Source: Luteolibacter rhizosphaerae (lineage in GTDB: Bacteria; Verrucomicrobiota; Verrucomicrobiia; Verrucomicrobiales; Akkermansiaceae). Taken from it: a stretch of 64,000 nt of DNA. A program made the translations under genes and the position numbers. Shown piece by piece: positions 41,883 to 49,971 of this stretch. The stretch is taken from positions 1 through 64,000 of the forward strand of contig NZ_JAPDDR010000019.1 in assembly GCF_025950095.1 (NCBI RefSeq), given 5' to 3'. The notes under the pieces are model-generated. The model was not told the origin of the DNA. It saw only the letters and a list, made by a program, of their open reading frames with translations, and did no database searches. Within the stretch, counting starts at the first letter, position 1. Each line of letters starts with the position of its first letter.

Positions 41883-42556
41883 GGGGCCTCGCCTCCGTTG
41901 ACTTCGCCGGGCTTCCGCTTCAGCTTCGGGCCGTGGACACGATCAAGATCCTCTTCGGCCTGGTCGCGGCGCTCCTTGTCGGGGCGCTCGTTCACTCGTG
42001 GAAGGACTTCAAGGTAGCGCGTGGCAAGGAATTGCCGGAGAAGCTCTCCGAGCAGCGGATCGAGATCGGATTGATCAACGATGTCCGCGCGAAGATGAAG
42101 GAGGACCGTGACCGGATTACCGGAGTCACTCCGCCGAAGTCCCTCGACGAACCGCCCGAAGTTTCCACCGATGCTTCCGCGGTTGATCTGGCCGCCATCG
42201 ATGCCGCTTCTTCGCTGGGAGATCCGGTTGATGATTCAGCTCCCGCGCCCACACCTGAACCGGTCCCCGCGCCGAAGATGGACCGCGCCGCTGCCATTGC
42301 CGCCGCCCCGGTCGTGGCGAAGATCGTGGAATGGGCGGAGGATCCGTCCTTCGGTCAGTTTGCCACGGTGGATGTGATCGATTCCAAGCTCACCCCGGGC
42401 ACAGTGGTCGCGATCCGGCGCAACAACGGAATTCTCGGTCGGCTCAAGATTGTCGAGATTACGGCGGAAGGCACCTTGGCCAACCCGGTGGCCGCTTTCA
42501 CCGAGGTGAAACCCCAGAAGGGCGACCTCCTCATCATCGAGCCGCCCTTGGAGTAG
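41879..42556 (+). CDS. membrane-anchored protein of unknown function, partner of the VWA protein
   Basis: The product is 225 residues if read from GTG 41879, which overlaps the VWA stop as GTGA; GTG 41933 (VDTIKILFGLV) is an alternative that puts the membrane helix at the very N-terminus. One helix (about 22-38), a charged segment (RIEIGLINDVRAKMKEDRDRI), a Pro/Ala-rich linker and a C-terminal beta domain (ATVDVIDSKLTPGTVVAIRR, LGRLKIVEIT, KGDLLIIEP) follow. Such small beta domains are often found in envelope proteins, but I cannot assign a family. Its 3' end overlaps the convergent dus gene by about 23 bp. Confidence 0.68.
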   Translation: MRGLASVDFAGLPLQLRAVDTIKILFGLVAALLVGALVHSWKDFKVARGKELPEKLSEQRIEIGLINDVRAKMKEDRDRITGVTPPKSLDEPPEVSTDASAVDLAAIDAASSLGDPVDDSAPAPTPEPVPAPKMDRAAAIAAAPVVAKIVEWAEDPSFGQFATVDVIDSKLTPGTVVAIRRNNGILGRLKIVEITAEGTLANPVAAFTEVKPQKGDLLIIEPPLE

Positions 42557-43580
42557 CGAGCAGCTCGCTGAAGCCGCAGAAGACCCGCGAGTCCTCCTGC
42601 GGGCTGGGTGGCACCGGCTCATCGCGATCCAGGTGATCCCGGCAGGCGGAGTGGAAATCCTCCGGCGTTTTTGCCCGGCGGATTCGGAACTCGAAATCCG
42701 GATCATGCCCCTGCGTCACGAAGACCATCGTCTTCTTCATCCGTTGCACGTGGCCGACCGGATTGAAGTTTTCGGTGAAGGCCGCGAGCTCGTCATAGAG
42801 GCGCGTCACATATTCTAACAGGTCGCGGCAGGATGGCGTGTCGACGGTTTCTCCCGCGAAGGCGGAGCGCAGCTGCGAGAAAAGCCAGGGATTCCGGATC
42901 GCGCCGCGCCCCATCATCAGGCCGGCGGCCCCCGATTGGTCGAGGTAGGCCAAGCCGGTCTCCACATCCACCACATTGCCATTCGCGATCACGGGGCAGG
43001 GGAGTGCTTCCGCGGCCATCTTCACGCAGTCCGGATGCACCGGCGTGCTGTAGCGTTCCTCCACGGTGCGGCCATGGATCACCAGCGCATCGATCGCGTG
43101 CTTGCGGAAGATCTCTAACAAATTGGGAAACTCCGCGTGATCATGGTAGCCGATCCGGGTCTTCACCGTGAAGCGGGTGGGGATCGCATCGCGCAGCGCA
43201 CCCAGGATGCTGTCCACCTTCGGCAGGTTCCGTAGCAAGCCTCCGCCTGCCTCCTTCTTGCACACCACCGGTGCCGGGCAGCCGAGGTTCAGGTCGATGC
43301 CTACCACGGGATGTTCTAACAAAGCCTTGGCCGTCTTCACCAGTGCCGGGATGTCTTGCCCGATCATCTGCGCCAGAATCGGCTTTCCCGTCGGATTCTC
43401 GTCGATCGAGCGCAGCACCCAGGCACTGGGCCGCGAGTCATTGTGCACGCGGAAGTATTCCGTCACGTAAACATCCGCCCCGCCGTATGGATGGATCACC
43501 TTCATGAAGGGCAGATCCGTCACATCCTGCATGGGGGCCAAGTAGAGAACCGACCTGCCCTCTGGATACAGCTCCCTCAT
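42534..43580 (-). CDS. dus: tRNA-dihydrouridine synthase
   Basis: The 348-residue FMN enzyme reduces specific uridines in tRNA. Motifs are LAPMQDVTDLPF (FMN-binding start), ILAQMIGQD, the catalytic-cysteine loop DLNLGCPAPVVCKKEAGGGLL, TVKTRIGYHDH, LVIHGRTVEERY, PVIANGNV and GLMMGRGAIRNPWLF. It belongs to the bacterial DusA/B/C superfamily; the exact class is uncertain, and the C-terminal ~80 residues are divergent. The start ATG 43580 overlaps the flavin-reductase stop as ATGA. It is the last gene of a four-gene minus-strand operon. Confidence 0.93.
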   Translation of the reverse strand: MRELYPEGRSVLYLAPMQDVTDLPFMKVIHPYGGADVYVTEYFRVHNDSRPSAWVLRSIDENPTGKPILAQMIGQDIPALVKTAKALLEHPVVGIDLNLGCPAPVVCKKEAGGGLLRNLPKVDSILGALRDAIPTRFTVKTRIGYHDHAEFPNLLEIFRKHAIDALVIHGRTVEERYSTPVHPDCVKMAAEALPCPVIANGNVVDVETGLAYLDQSGAAGLMMGRGAIRNPWLFSQLRSAFAGETVDTPSCRDLLEYVTRLYDELAAFTENFNPVGHVQRMKKTMVFVTQGHDPDFEFRIRRAKTPEDFHSACRDHLDRDEPVPPSPQEDSRVFCGFSELLATPRAAR

Positions 43581-44191
43581 TTCGGACGCGCCATTTCGAA
43601 GAGATCCGCCGTGTGGCAATACCAGTTCGGTGAGCCCATCCGCCCTACCGGATGGTGCTTCTCCTGGATGATTCGCAGATGCTCCGGTTCGAAGATTGCA
43701 TCGGCCACATGCACCCGATGCACGATTCCCAAGATAATCCGGTTGCTCCCGATCTCCTGCACCGAGTGAACCTTGCATTCCAAGGCTGCCGGCACGCCTG
43801 CAATCCGCGGCGGCCCTACCACGCTTGAAGGCAGCGTTTCCAAACCTGCATGCGGGATCTCGCTCACTCCATTCGGCAGCGTGGCAGCGGTCAGGTTCAT
43901 CGCCTCCTTCATCTCCTCGCTCACCAAATTGACCACAAACTCCCCGCTGCGCTTGGCGTTCAGCGCGCTGTCTTTCGGCGTGCCATCGGCCCGGTCACCC
44001 GGCGCGAAAATCACCAGCGGCGGATCATCACCGAAGACATTGAAAAAAGAGAACGGCGCCGCATTCACGCTGCCGTCCTTATTCAATGTCGTCACCCACG
44101 CAATCGGCCGGGGCATCACCAGCCCGGCCAGAATCGCATAGGCGCGGTCGGCATGCTCGCCGAGCAAATCGAGTTCCATGCGCGAGAGCAT
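43577..44191 (-). CDS. flavin reductase-like (DIM6/NTAB) family protein
   Basis: The 204-residue FMN-binding split-barrel protein starts at ATG 44191 (a second ATG at 44179 is possible). It has the family sequence YAILAGLVMPRPIAWVTTLNKDGSVNAAPFSFFNVFGDDPPLVIFAPGD in its first 80 residues; GEFVVNLVSEEM and the later IILGIVHRVHV are also typical. Members reduce free flavin with NAD(P)H or bind FMN as oxidoreductases. It overlaps dus by 4 nt and follows the HD gene by 33 bp. It lies 3 kb from three halogenase-like flavoenzymes, which in other organisms require such a reductase. Confidence 0.87.
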   Translation of the reverse strand: MLSRMELDLLGEHADRAYAILAGLVMPRPIAWVTTLNKDGSVNAAPFSFFNVFGDDPPLVIFAPGDRADGTPKDSALNAKRSGEFVVNLVSEEMKEAMNLTAATLPNGVSEIPHAGLETLPSSVVGPPRIAGVPAALECKVHSVQEIGSNRIILGIVHRVHVADAIFEPEHLRIIQEKHHPVGRMGSPNWYCHTADLFEMARPK

Positions 44192-44224
44192 GGGGGAGGA
44201 CCCGCCCTCCGGCAAATCGGGATT

Positions 44225-44875
44225 CTACGGCTTCTGCTCTCCCGTGAGTCGCTCCAGCTCCCGCCGGATATTCTCCCGCGCAGCTTCCTCCCGTATCAGG
44301 AAGCTCTCTGTCCGGTAGATGGGCTGGGAGAGGAAGTGCTCCATGACCTTCGCCCGGCCTGCGCAAAAGGCGTCCTCGGGCACATGAGAATACTCGAGTC
44401 GTATCGCCCGGGTGTAAGCGAGGTAAACCTCCGGTAGACTGCTGAGAATCGCCAGATCGATGTCGATCATCAGGGCCTCCGAGGGCTCATCCCTTCGAGG
44501 TTTCCGGAAGTCGGTGGCTTCGATCAAGCGGCAGATGGCATCCCTCGTATCCTCGGCGATCCAGCCCGCAGTCTGCTCCCTAAACCACCGGATGCTGGCA
44601 TCCTCGTTGTCGTGGCCCTTCGGATCATAGATCACGTCGTGGAACCAGATCGCTCCTTCGAGCAGCTTATCGGAAGTCTGTTGGAGATTGAGCTCCGCCA
44701 AGGATGAAGCAATGTGGCCCAAGTGATGATAGTGACGACCCGGCTCCTGATAGCGGGAGGCAAGACCCTCTGCCAAAGACGCCGCGACATCGCTCGCCGC
44801 TCCTTGGTCCACGCACCACGAGATGAAGCGCGGCAGGATCCGCGCGGTCGCTTTGGCATCGGGTCGCTCGATCAC
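44225..44875 (-). CDS. HD-superfamily metal-dependent phosphohydrolase (COG4339-like)
   Basis: The 216-residue protein starts at GTG 44875, which overlaps the GH16 stop as GTGA. Motifs are RYQEPGRHYHHLGHI (about 41-55), AIWFHDVIYDPKGHDNEDAS with the HD pair and DIDLAILSS, matching predicted HD phosphohydrolases of the COG4339 group. Two or more His plus the HD dyad would bind a divalent metal. The substrate is unknown. It sits between a secreted GH16 enzyme and a flavin reductase in a tightly packed operon; no functional link is obvious. Confidence 0.85.
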   Translation of the reverse strand: MIERPDAKATARILPRFISWCVDQGAASDVAASLAEGLASRYQEPGRHYHHLGHIASSLAELNLQQTSDKLLEGAIWFHDVIYDPKGHDNEDASIRWFREQTAGWIAEDTRDAICRLIEATDFRKPRRDEPSEALMIDIDLAILSSLPEVYLAYTRAIRLEYSHVPEDAFCAGRAKVMEHFLSQPIYRTESFLIREEAARENIRRELERLTGEQKP

Positions 44876-46776
44876 GGCACCTCCACAATCTGAATGCCAG
44901 CCACCCCCGTCTGACCACCCGCCAGGGTGCCATCCCACTCCAGCGAGAATTCCTTGGCCGTCTGACCGCGGAAGACGACGTAGTTCCCGCCCGCAGCCGT
45001 TTCCGCCGTGGTGCCCGCGGACTCGATGAATTTCCCGTCGTGCCAGCCGAGTTTGTAGTGCCGGTCCTCCTGCCGCCCGCCCGCTTGGAGCGATACCTTG
45101 CCGGAGCCGCCATTGTCATCGGCGTTCACATACACATGTATCTCGTAGCGTGGGTAGCGAATGCCGGACACCGCGAGCTTGCCCTTGCCTTGGATATAGC
45201 CGCGCTGCATCCCGAGATGGCCGCCGCTGAAACCCCACTCCCGGCCGGTCTTGCTGCGTCCGGCCTGATCTCCTCCCGGCAGCTCCCAACGCGCTTCGAC
45301 TCCTTCAGACGCCTTCCCGCCTGAATCCTTGAGAGACGCTGCTCGCCCGCTTGCCCCGGGCAGATTGTTCCAGTTCATCTGTGACACACCTGCCGCTCCC
45401 GCCGTCTCGCCCGGTGCCAGCTCCGTCGATTTGTCGCTTGCCACCGAGAAGTTCAGCCCGATCCCGCGCGTCGTGATCTCCGGTGCACTGCCGGGTGGGG
45501 CCAGCACATAGTCCGGCACTGCTTCCTTCGCGTAGACCCGCACGTAGTCCACATACATATCGGTGCCCTCGCCGTAGCGCGCCAGGTCGATCGGCCAGCC
45601 GCTGATCCCGCCGATCGCGTAGTTCATCAGGAAGCAGTGAGGATACTTCTTCGACACATCGTTGGTCGGATGCCGGAAGACCTCGATGTCGTCCAGGTAG
45701 TAAACCGTGTCGTCCAGGCCGATCGAAACCGCATAGGTGTGGAAAGTACTAGACCAGTAGGACTTCCCACCCAGCTCCATCATCCGCACCACCGTATTCG
45801 GGTGCTCCTTGTCTTTTCCGTCCGGCCCCTTTTGGCCCCATGGATGCGTCACGATCGAGTACCCCGGGTGATTGGGGTGCCCGGTGCCATTGCCTCCGTA
45901 AGCCTCCACGATATCCAGCTCGTCGCCATTCGAGCCTTGGTCCAGATGCGTGATGGTCCAGAAGGCCGGCCAAGTTCCGGGCGCGGATTGCGCGGTGAAG
46001 CGGCATTCCAGATAGGCCGGAGCCTTCGCCCACACACCTTTGCCATCCATGTTCACGGAGGAGATGATCCCGCTTCTGCCCTTGGGAGAGGTGTCGTCCT
46101 TCCTTGCCGCTATCTTGAGCCAGGTGCCGGTTTGCGAGAAGGGCTTGCCCTCTCCCAGCACATCGGAGAATTGCCAGCCGCTGAAATCCCCGTAGCGCGG
46201 TTTGTGCGCCGCATAGCGCGCGCCCCTCCCATCGTTGGAGATGGAGAGCGGCCCGTCGAAGTCGTCGGCGAAGATCTGCTTCAGGCCCTTTGCCGCCGGA
46301 GGGTCTTGCTTCGGGATCCCTTGATTCCACTTCACGCCACCCAGATTGAAGAGCTGCAGCTCGTAGATGTCCTTCTTCCCCTCCGCGCTCTCCGCGAAGA
46401 TGCGTACATTCACCGGGCCATTCGGGAAGCTCTCCGCGGGGAAGATGAAGGAGCCTTCGCCCGCGGCTCCCAGCTTGATCCCGCCGGGCGTCAGGTTCTC
46501 GTCGTGCCCCCACTCGCTCGGCTGCTCCTTCGTCGGCTGCTGCCAGCACAGGGCTTTGGCCGCAGCCATCCCCTGGGCTGCGAATTTTACCTCCACATCC
46601 CCCTTCACCTCCGAGCGCGGTGCAGGTGTGGATACCGAGATCGCCTGCACCCACTCCGCACCGCCCCGATCTTGGCCGTTGTTGAATTCCAGGTAGACTC
46701 GTTCCTTCTCCTCGGCCCCCGCCGTTTGCAGCGTGGTGAGTGTGGTCGCGAGGAGCAGCGAGGAGAGTGCTTTCAT
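44872..46776 (-). CDS. secreted glycoside hydrolase family 16 protein with accessory domains
   Basis: The 634-residue protein has a signal peptide (1-21) and an N-terminal Ig-like region (about 25-165, VEVKFAAQGMAAAKALCW...). A GH16 jelly-roll catalytic domain (about 170-430) carries the nucleophile/acid motif ELDIVE within SNGDELDIVEAYGG. Substrate-cleft strands are WPAFWTITHLDQG, FHTYAVSIGLDDTVYYLDDIEVFRH and YVDYVRVY. A C-terminal carbohydrate-binding-like domain (about 520-634, YEIHVYVNADDNGGSG) follows. GH16 members cleave beta-1,3/1,4-glucans, agarose, carrageenan or porphyran; the specific one is not clear. It is the first gene of the operon with HD, flavin reductase and dus. Confidence 0.87.
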   Translation of the reverse strand: MKALSSLLLATTLTTLQTAGAEEKERVYLEFNNGQDRGGAEWVQAISVSTPAPRSEVKGDVEVKFAAQGMAAAKALCWQQPTKEQPSEWGHDENLTPGGIKLGAAGEGSFIFPAESFPNGPVNVRIFAESAEGKKDIYELQLFNLGGVKWNQGIPKQDPPAAKGLKQIFADDFDGPLSISNDGRGARYAAHKPRYGDFSGWQFSDVLGEGKPFSQTGTWLKIAARKDDTSPKGRSGIISSVNMDGKGVWAKAPAYLECRFTAQSAPGTWPAFWTITHLDQGSNGDELDIVEAYGGNGTGHPNHPGYSIVTHPWGQKGPDGKDKEHPNTVVRMMELGGKSYWSSTFHTYAVSIGLDDTVYYLDDIEVFRHPTNDVSKKYPHCFLMNYAIGGISGWPIDLARYGEGTDMYVDYVRVYAKEAVPDYVLAPPGSAPEITTRGIGLNFSVASDKSTELAPGETAGAAGVSQMNWNNLPGASGRAASLKDSGGKASEGVEARWELPGGDQAGRSKTGREWGFSGGHLGMQRGYIQGKGKLAVSGIRYPRYEIHVYVNADDNGGSGKVSLQAGGRQEDRHYKLGWHDGKFIESAGTTAETAAGGNYVVFRGQTAKEFSLEWDGTLAGGQTGVAGIQIVEVP

Positions 46777-47094
46777 GGATGAGAAGTGGTGCGAACCCGG
46801 CCTCTACGAATGGTGTATCAAGCGTCTTTCCCCTTTGCCAATGGCCTTGGGGAGATCATTGCCCAGCTTACCGAGTGGACTCAATCCTAGGGACTTACAG
46901 CAACAGGCAAGGGATGCTCGCACCTCCTCTAACGCAACATTGCAAAATGCATTCGCATTAAGAAACTCCTCGACGCTGTGGTGAGCATATTTGCACCACA
47001 TGATGGTGCGCCTCTTAGCCATCAATCTCTTTAACGCCATCCCCGGTGCGTCGCGTCCCGGCTCGTTCCCCTGCTTCCTCGCCCTTTCCGGCCG
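46777..47094. other. 318-bp intergenic region between divergent GH16 and oxidoreductase genes
   Basis: No gene. The part from 46900 to 47000 is comparatively AT-rich and probably holds both promoters. A small hairpin GCACCA/TGGTGC lies at 46993-47009. Nothing else stands out. Confidence 0.5.
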
Positions 47095-48387
47095 ATGAAT
47101 TACGACGCAATCATCATCGGCGGCGGGCCGGGAGGAAGCACGGCAGGCAGTGTCTTGGCAAAGGCCGGCAAGAAGGTGCTGATACTCGAGCGCGAGCGCT
47201 TCCCGCGCTTCCATGTAGGGGAATCCCTCATCCCCTACGGCAACGACGTGCTCCGGGAGATCGGCGCGTGGGACAAGATGGTGGCACACGGCTTCATGGA
47301 GAAGCTGGGGGCGGAGTTCGTGTTGGGGAACTCGAAGGCGGGCATCAACATCATCTTCGGGCGCTACCTGAACGCGCGCTATGCCCAGACCTTCCAAGTG
47401 GAGCGGGCGAAGTTCGACAACCTCCTGTTAGAGAACTCGGCCTCGTTGGGCTGCGAGGTCTGGCAGGAAACGAAAGTGAAGGAGGCGAAGGTCACGGACG
47501 AGGGATCGACGATCACCTGCGAGAAAGATGGCGAGGTCCACGAGATCTCCGCTCGATGGGTGCTGGATGCCAGCGGGCGCGACGCCTTCCTCGGACGGCA
47601 GATGAAGCTGCCGAAGACCGATCTCGGCCTGCCCAAGAAGTTCGCCACCTTCGCCCACTTCCGCGGGGTGAAGCGGAATGACGCGCCCTACCACGGGCAC
47701 ATCACGATCGTGCGCCTGAACTTCGGCTGGTTCTGGATGATCCCGCTGGATGCCGAGAAGACCTCGATCGGCCTCGTGCAGACGCTGGAGCACTTCAAGT
47801 CCACCGGCATGAGCCCGGGCGAATGCTTCGAGCACGTGGTGGCCACTTCCTCCGAGCTTCAGCGGCGTATGGCCGGAGCCGAGAGGGTGAACGAATACAA
47901 CTTCGCCGGCGACTACACCTACCGTCATTTGCAGAACGCCGGTCCGCGTTGGCTCTTGATCGGCGATGCCGCGGGCTTCATCGACCCGATCTTCTCCTCC
48001 GGCGTGATGCTCGCCATCCGCTCCGGTCATGCCGCGGCCAAGGAAGTGGTGGCGGCGGATGCGAAGGGCACCACCCTGAGCACCCGTGCCCAGCGGCGCT
48101 ATACCAAGCGCGTGGGCGAAATGTGCGAGGTGTTCCTGAACATGATCAAGATGTTCTACAACAACGACTCCTTCGAGGTCTTCATGGACGAGCACCCGCC
48201 GAAGGGAATGGAGTGGGCGGTGAACAATCTGGTGGCCGGTAACACGCGCATGGGCTGGCGGCTGCGCTTCCATGTCTGGCTCTTCTACGCCGTGTGCACG
48301 CTGCACCGGCACAAAACCATCGTGAAGAAGATCGACTTCTCCGATCCGCGCGCCGCCACCGCAGGCGCGTCCACCTCAGTCTCGTGA
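47095..48387 (+). CDS. FAD-dependent halogenase-like oxidoreductase (phenol-halogenase type)
   Basis: The 430-residue flavoprotein has an N-terminal FAD Rossmann motif IIIGGGPGGSTAG (7-19) and the halogenase/reductase signature FPRFHVGESLIP (36-47). Lys70 in MEKLGAEF aligns with the catalytic lysine of FADH2-dependent halogenases. FGWFWMIPLDAEKTSIGL is the WxWxIP-like segment, and DPIFSSGVMLA matches the CmlS/PltA/CndH type. Some geranylgeranyl reductases and hydroxylases share parts of this fold, so halogenation is not proven. It is the first gene of a run (47095-53040) with two more halogenase-like proteins and an antiporter; the gap to the next gene is 5 bp. Confidence 0.78.
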   Translation: MNYDAIIIGGGPGGSTAGSVLAKAGKKVLILERERFPRFHVGESLIPYGNDVLREIGAWDKMVAHGFMEKLGAEFVLGNSKAGINIIFGRYLNARYAQTFQVERAKFDNLLLENSASLGCEVWQETKVKEAKVTDEGSTITCEKDGEVHEISARWVLDASGRDAFLGRQMKLPKTDLGLPKKFATFAHFRGVKRNDAPYHGHITIVRLNFGWFWMIPLDAEKTSIGLVQTLEHFKSTGMSPGECFEHVVATSSELQRRMAGAERVNEYNFAGDYTYRHLQNAGPRWLLIGDAAGFIDPIFSSGVMLAIRSGHAAAKEVVAADAKGTTLSTRAQRRYTKRVGEMCEVFLNMIKMFYNNDSFEVFMDEHPPKGMEWAVNNLVAGNTRMGWRLRFHVWLFYAVCTLHRHKTIVKKIDFSDPRAATAGASTSVS

Positions 48388-48392
48388 TTCCC

Positions 48393-49949
48393 ATGGAAAC
48401 CGTTCCTTCATCCGATACCTACGATGTGATCGTACTCGGCGGCGCACTTTCCGGCGCGGCCACCGCCACGCTGCTGATGCGCCATAATCCCGGCATCCGC
48501 GTGCTCATCATCGAGCGCACCGAGCGGCTCGGCCGCCGGGTCGGCGAGGCTACCGTGGAAGTCAGCGCCTATTTCATGGGCCGCGTGCTGGGCCTCACCC
48601 GCTATCTCAACGAGAACCACATCTGCAAGCAGGGCCTGCGCTTCTGGTTCAAGAACGACGAGGTGGAGAACATCTCCCAGGCCAGCGAACTGGGCGCGAA
48701 ATACCAAGTGCGTTTGCCCTCGTATCAACTCGACCGCCAGACCTTCGATGAAGAGGTGCTGCGCCGCGCGGGAGAATCAGGTGCCGAGATCCTGCGCCCC
48801 GCGGTAATCCGGAATGTCGATCTCGCCGCTGGCGGACACCAGAGCGTGGAGATCAAGCACGATGGCGCAATCCGCATGCTCAAGGCTCGCTGGGTGGTGG
48901 ATGCTTCCGGCGTGGCGGCACTACTCGCCCGCAAGAATGGCTGGTGGGTCCGCAATGACGAGCATCCCACCGCTGCGGCATGGTCGCGTTGGAAGGGTTT
49001 GAAGGATTGGGACGGCCGCGAGCTTGCGGAGAAGTATCCTGAGTGGGCGAAGTACTGCGACGGCGTGCGCGGCACCGCCACCAACCACATCATCGGAGAT
49101 GGCTGGTGGAGCTGGTGGATCCCGCTGAAGGGCGGCGATACCAGCGTGGGCGTGGTCTTCGACCAACGCATTGTGGAATGGAAGGAGGGCGGCAAGGTGG
49201 CCGAGCGCCTGAAGGATTTCCTCATGGAGCATCCGGTAGCGCGCGAGCTACTCGCCGATGCCACCTACGATGAGGAGGATGTTCATTGGCGTCGGAACCT
49301 CGCCTATTACAGCACCACCTTTGCCGGCGACGGCTTCGTGCTAGTCGGCGATGCTGCTGCTTTCATGGATCCCTTCTATAGCCCGGGCATGGACTGGATC
49401 TCCTTCAGCACCACCAGCGCCGCGCATCTCATCACGCGCCAGCGCAAGGGTGAGGCCGTGGCACCGCTCGTGGAGCGGCACAACCGTGACTTCGCGACCT
49501 GTCATCGCCGTTGGTTCGAGTCCGTCTACAAGGACAAGTACCACTACATGGGAGAGTATGATCTCATGAGCCTGGCCTTCCGCCTGGACCTGAGCCTCTA
49601 CTACTGGGGCGTGGTGGTGCCACCCTTCTCGGACGGCGAGCTGGCGCTCACGATGCCGCCCTTCTCGCCGCCCAGCGGCAAGCTCTTCTCCGCGCTGATG
49701 AGCTGTTACAACCGGCGCTTCGCCGCGATCGCGAAACGCCGCCGCAAGCACGGCCTGCTCGGTCGCACGAACAAGGAGATGCGCTGTCTTCTGTCCGGCT
49801 TCACACTTGAGCGAAAGGACATGTTCCGCCTCTTTGGCATGCTCTTCGATTGGCTGAAGCTGGAGCTGCGGGAGGGCTTCTACACCTGGTTCTCGCCCGA
49901 TGAGGATGAACCGATGACCAGTCCCGTGAAGCGCGAGGTCCGGGCCTGA
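48393..49949 (+). CDS. second FAD-dependent halogenase-like oxidoreductase
   Basis: The 518-residue flavoprotein starts at ATG 48393, 5 bp after the previous stop. FAD motif VIVLGGALSGAATATLL (about 13-29), RRVGEATVEVSAYFM in place of the GES box and Lys79 in CKQGLRFWF at the catalytic-lysine position. GWWSWWIPL is a clear WxWxIP motif, and DPFYSPGMDWISF corresponds to the DPxxSxG block. The C-terminal ~150 residues (LYYWGVVVPPFSDGEL; RRRKHGLLGRTNKEMRCLL) are unlike known halogenases. It is divergent from both neighbours, so the three are not recent duplicates. Confidence 0.75.
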   Translation: METVPSSDTYDVIVLGGALSGAATATLLMRHNPGIRVLIIERTERLGRRVGEATVEVSAYFMGRVLGLTRYLNENHICKQGLRFWFKNDEVENISQASELGAKYQVRLPSYQLDRQTFDEEVLRRAGESGAEILRPAVIRNVDLAAGGHQSVEIKHDGAIRMLKARWVVDASGVAALLARKNGWWVRNDEHPTAAAWSRWKGLKDWDGRELAEKYPEWAKYCDGVRGTATNHIIGDGWWSWWIPLKGGDTSVGVVFDQRIVEWKEGGKVAERLKDFLMEHPVARELLADATYDEEDVHWRRNLAYYSTTFAGDGFVLVGDAAAFMDPFYSPGMDWISFSTTSAAHLITRQRKGEAVAPLVERHNRDFATCHRRWFESVYKDKYHYMGEYDLMSLAFRLDLSLYYWGVVVPPFSDGELALTMPPFSPPSGKLFSALMSCYNRRFAAIAKRRRKHGLLGRTNKEMRCLLSGFTLERKDMFRLFGMLFDWLKLELREGFYTWFSPDEDEPMTSPVKREVRA

Positions 49950-49971
49950 GATTATCCGGAAACGACGTCTT

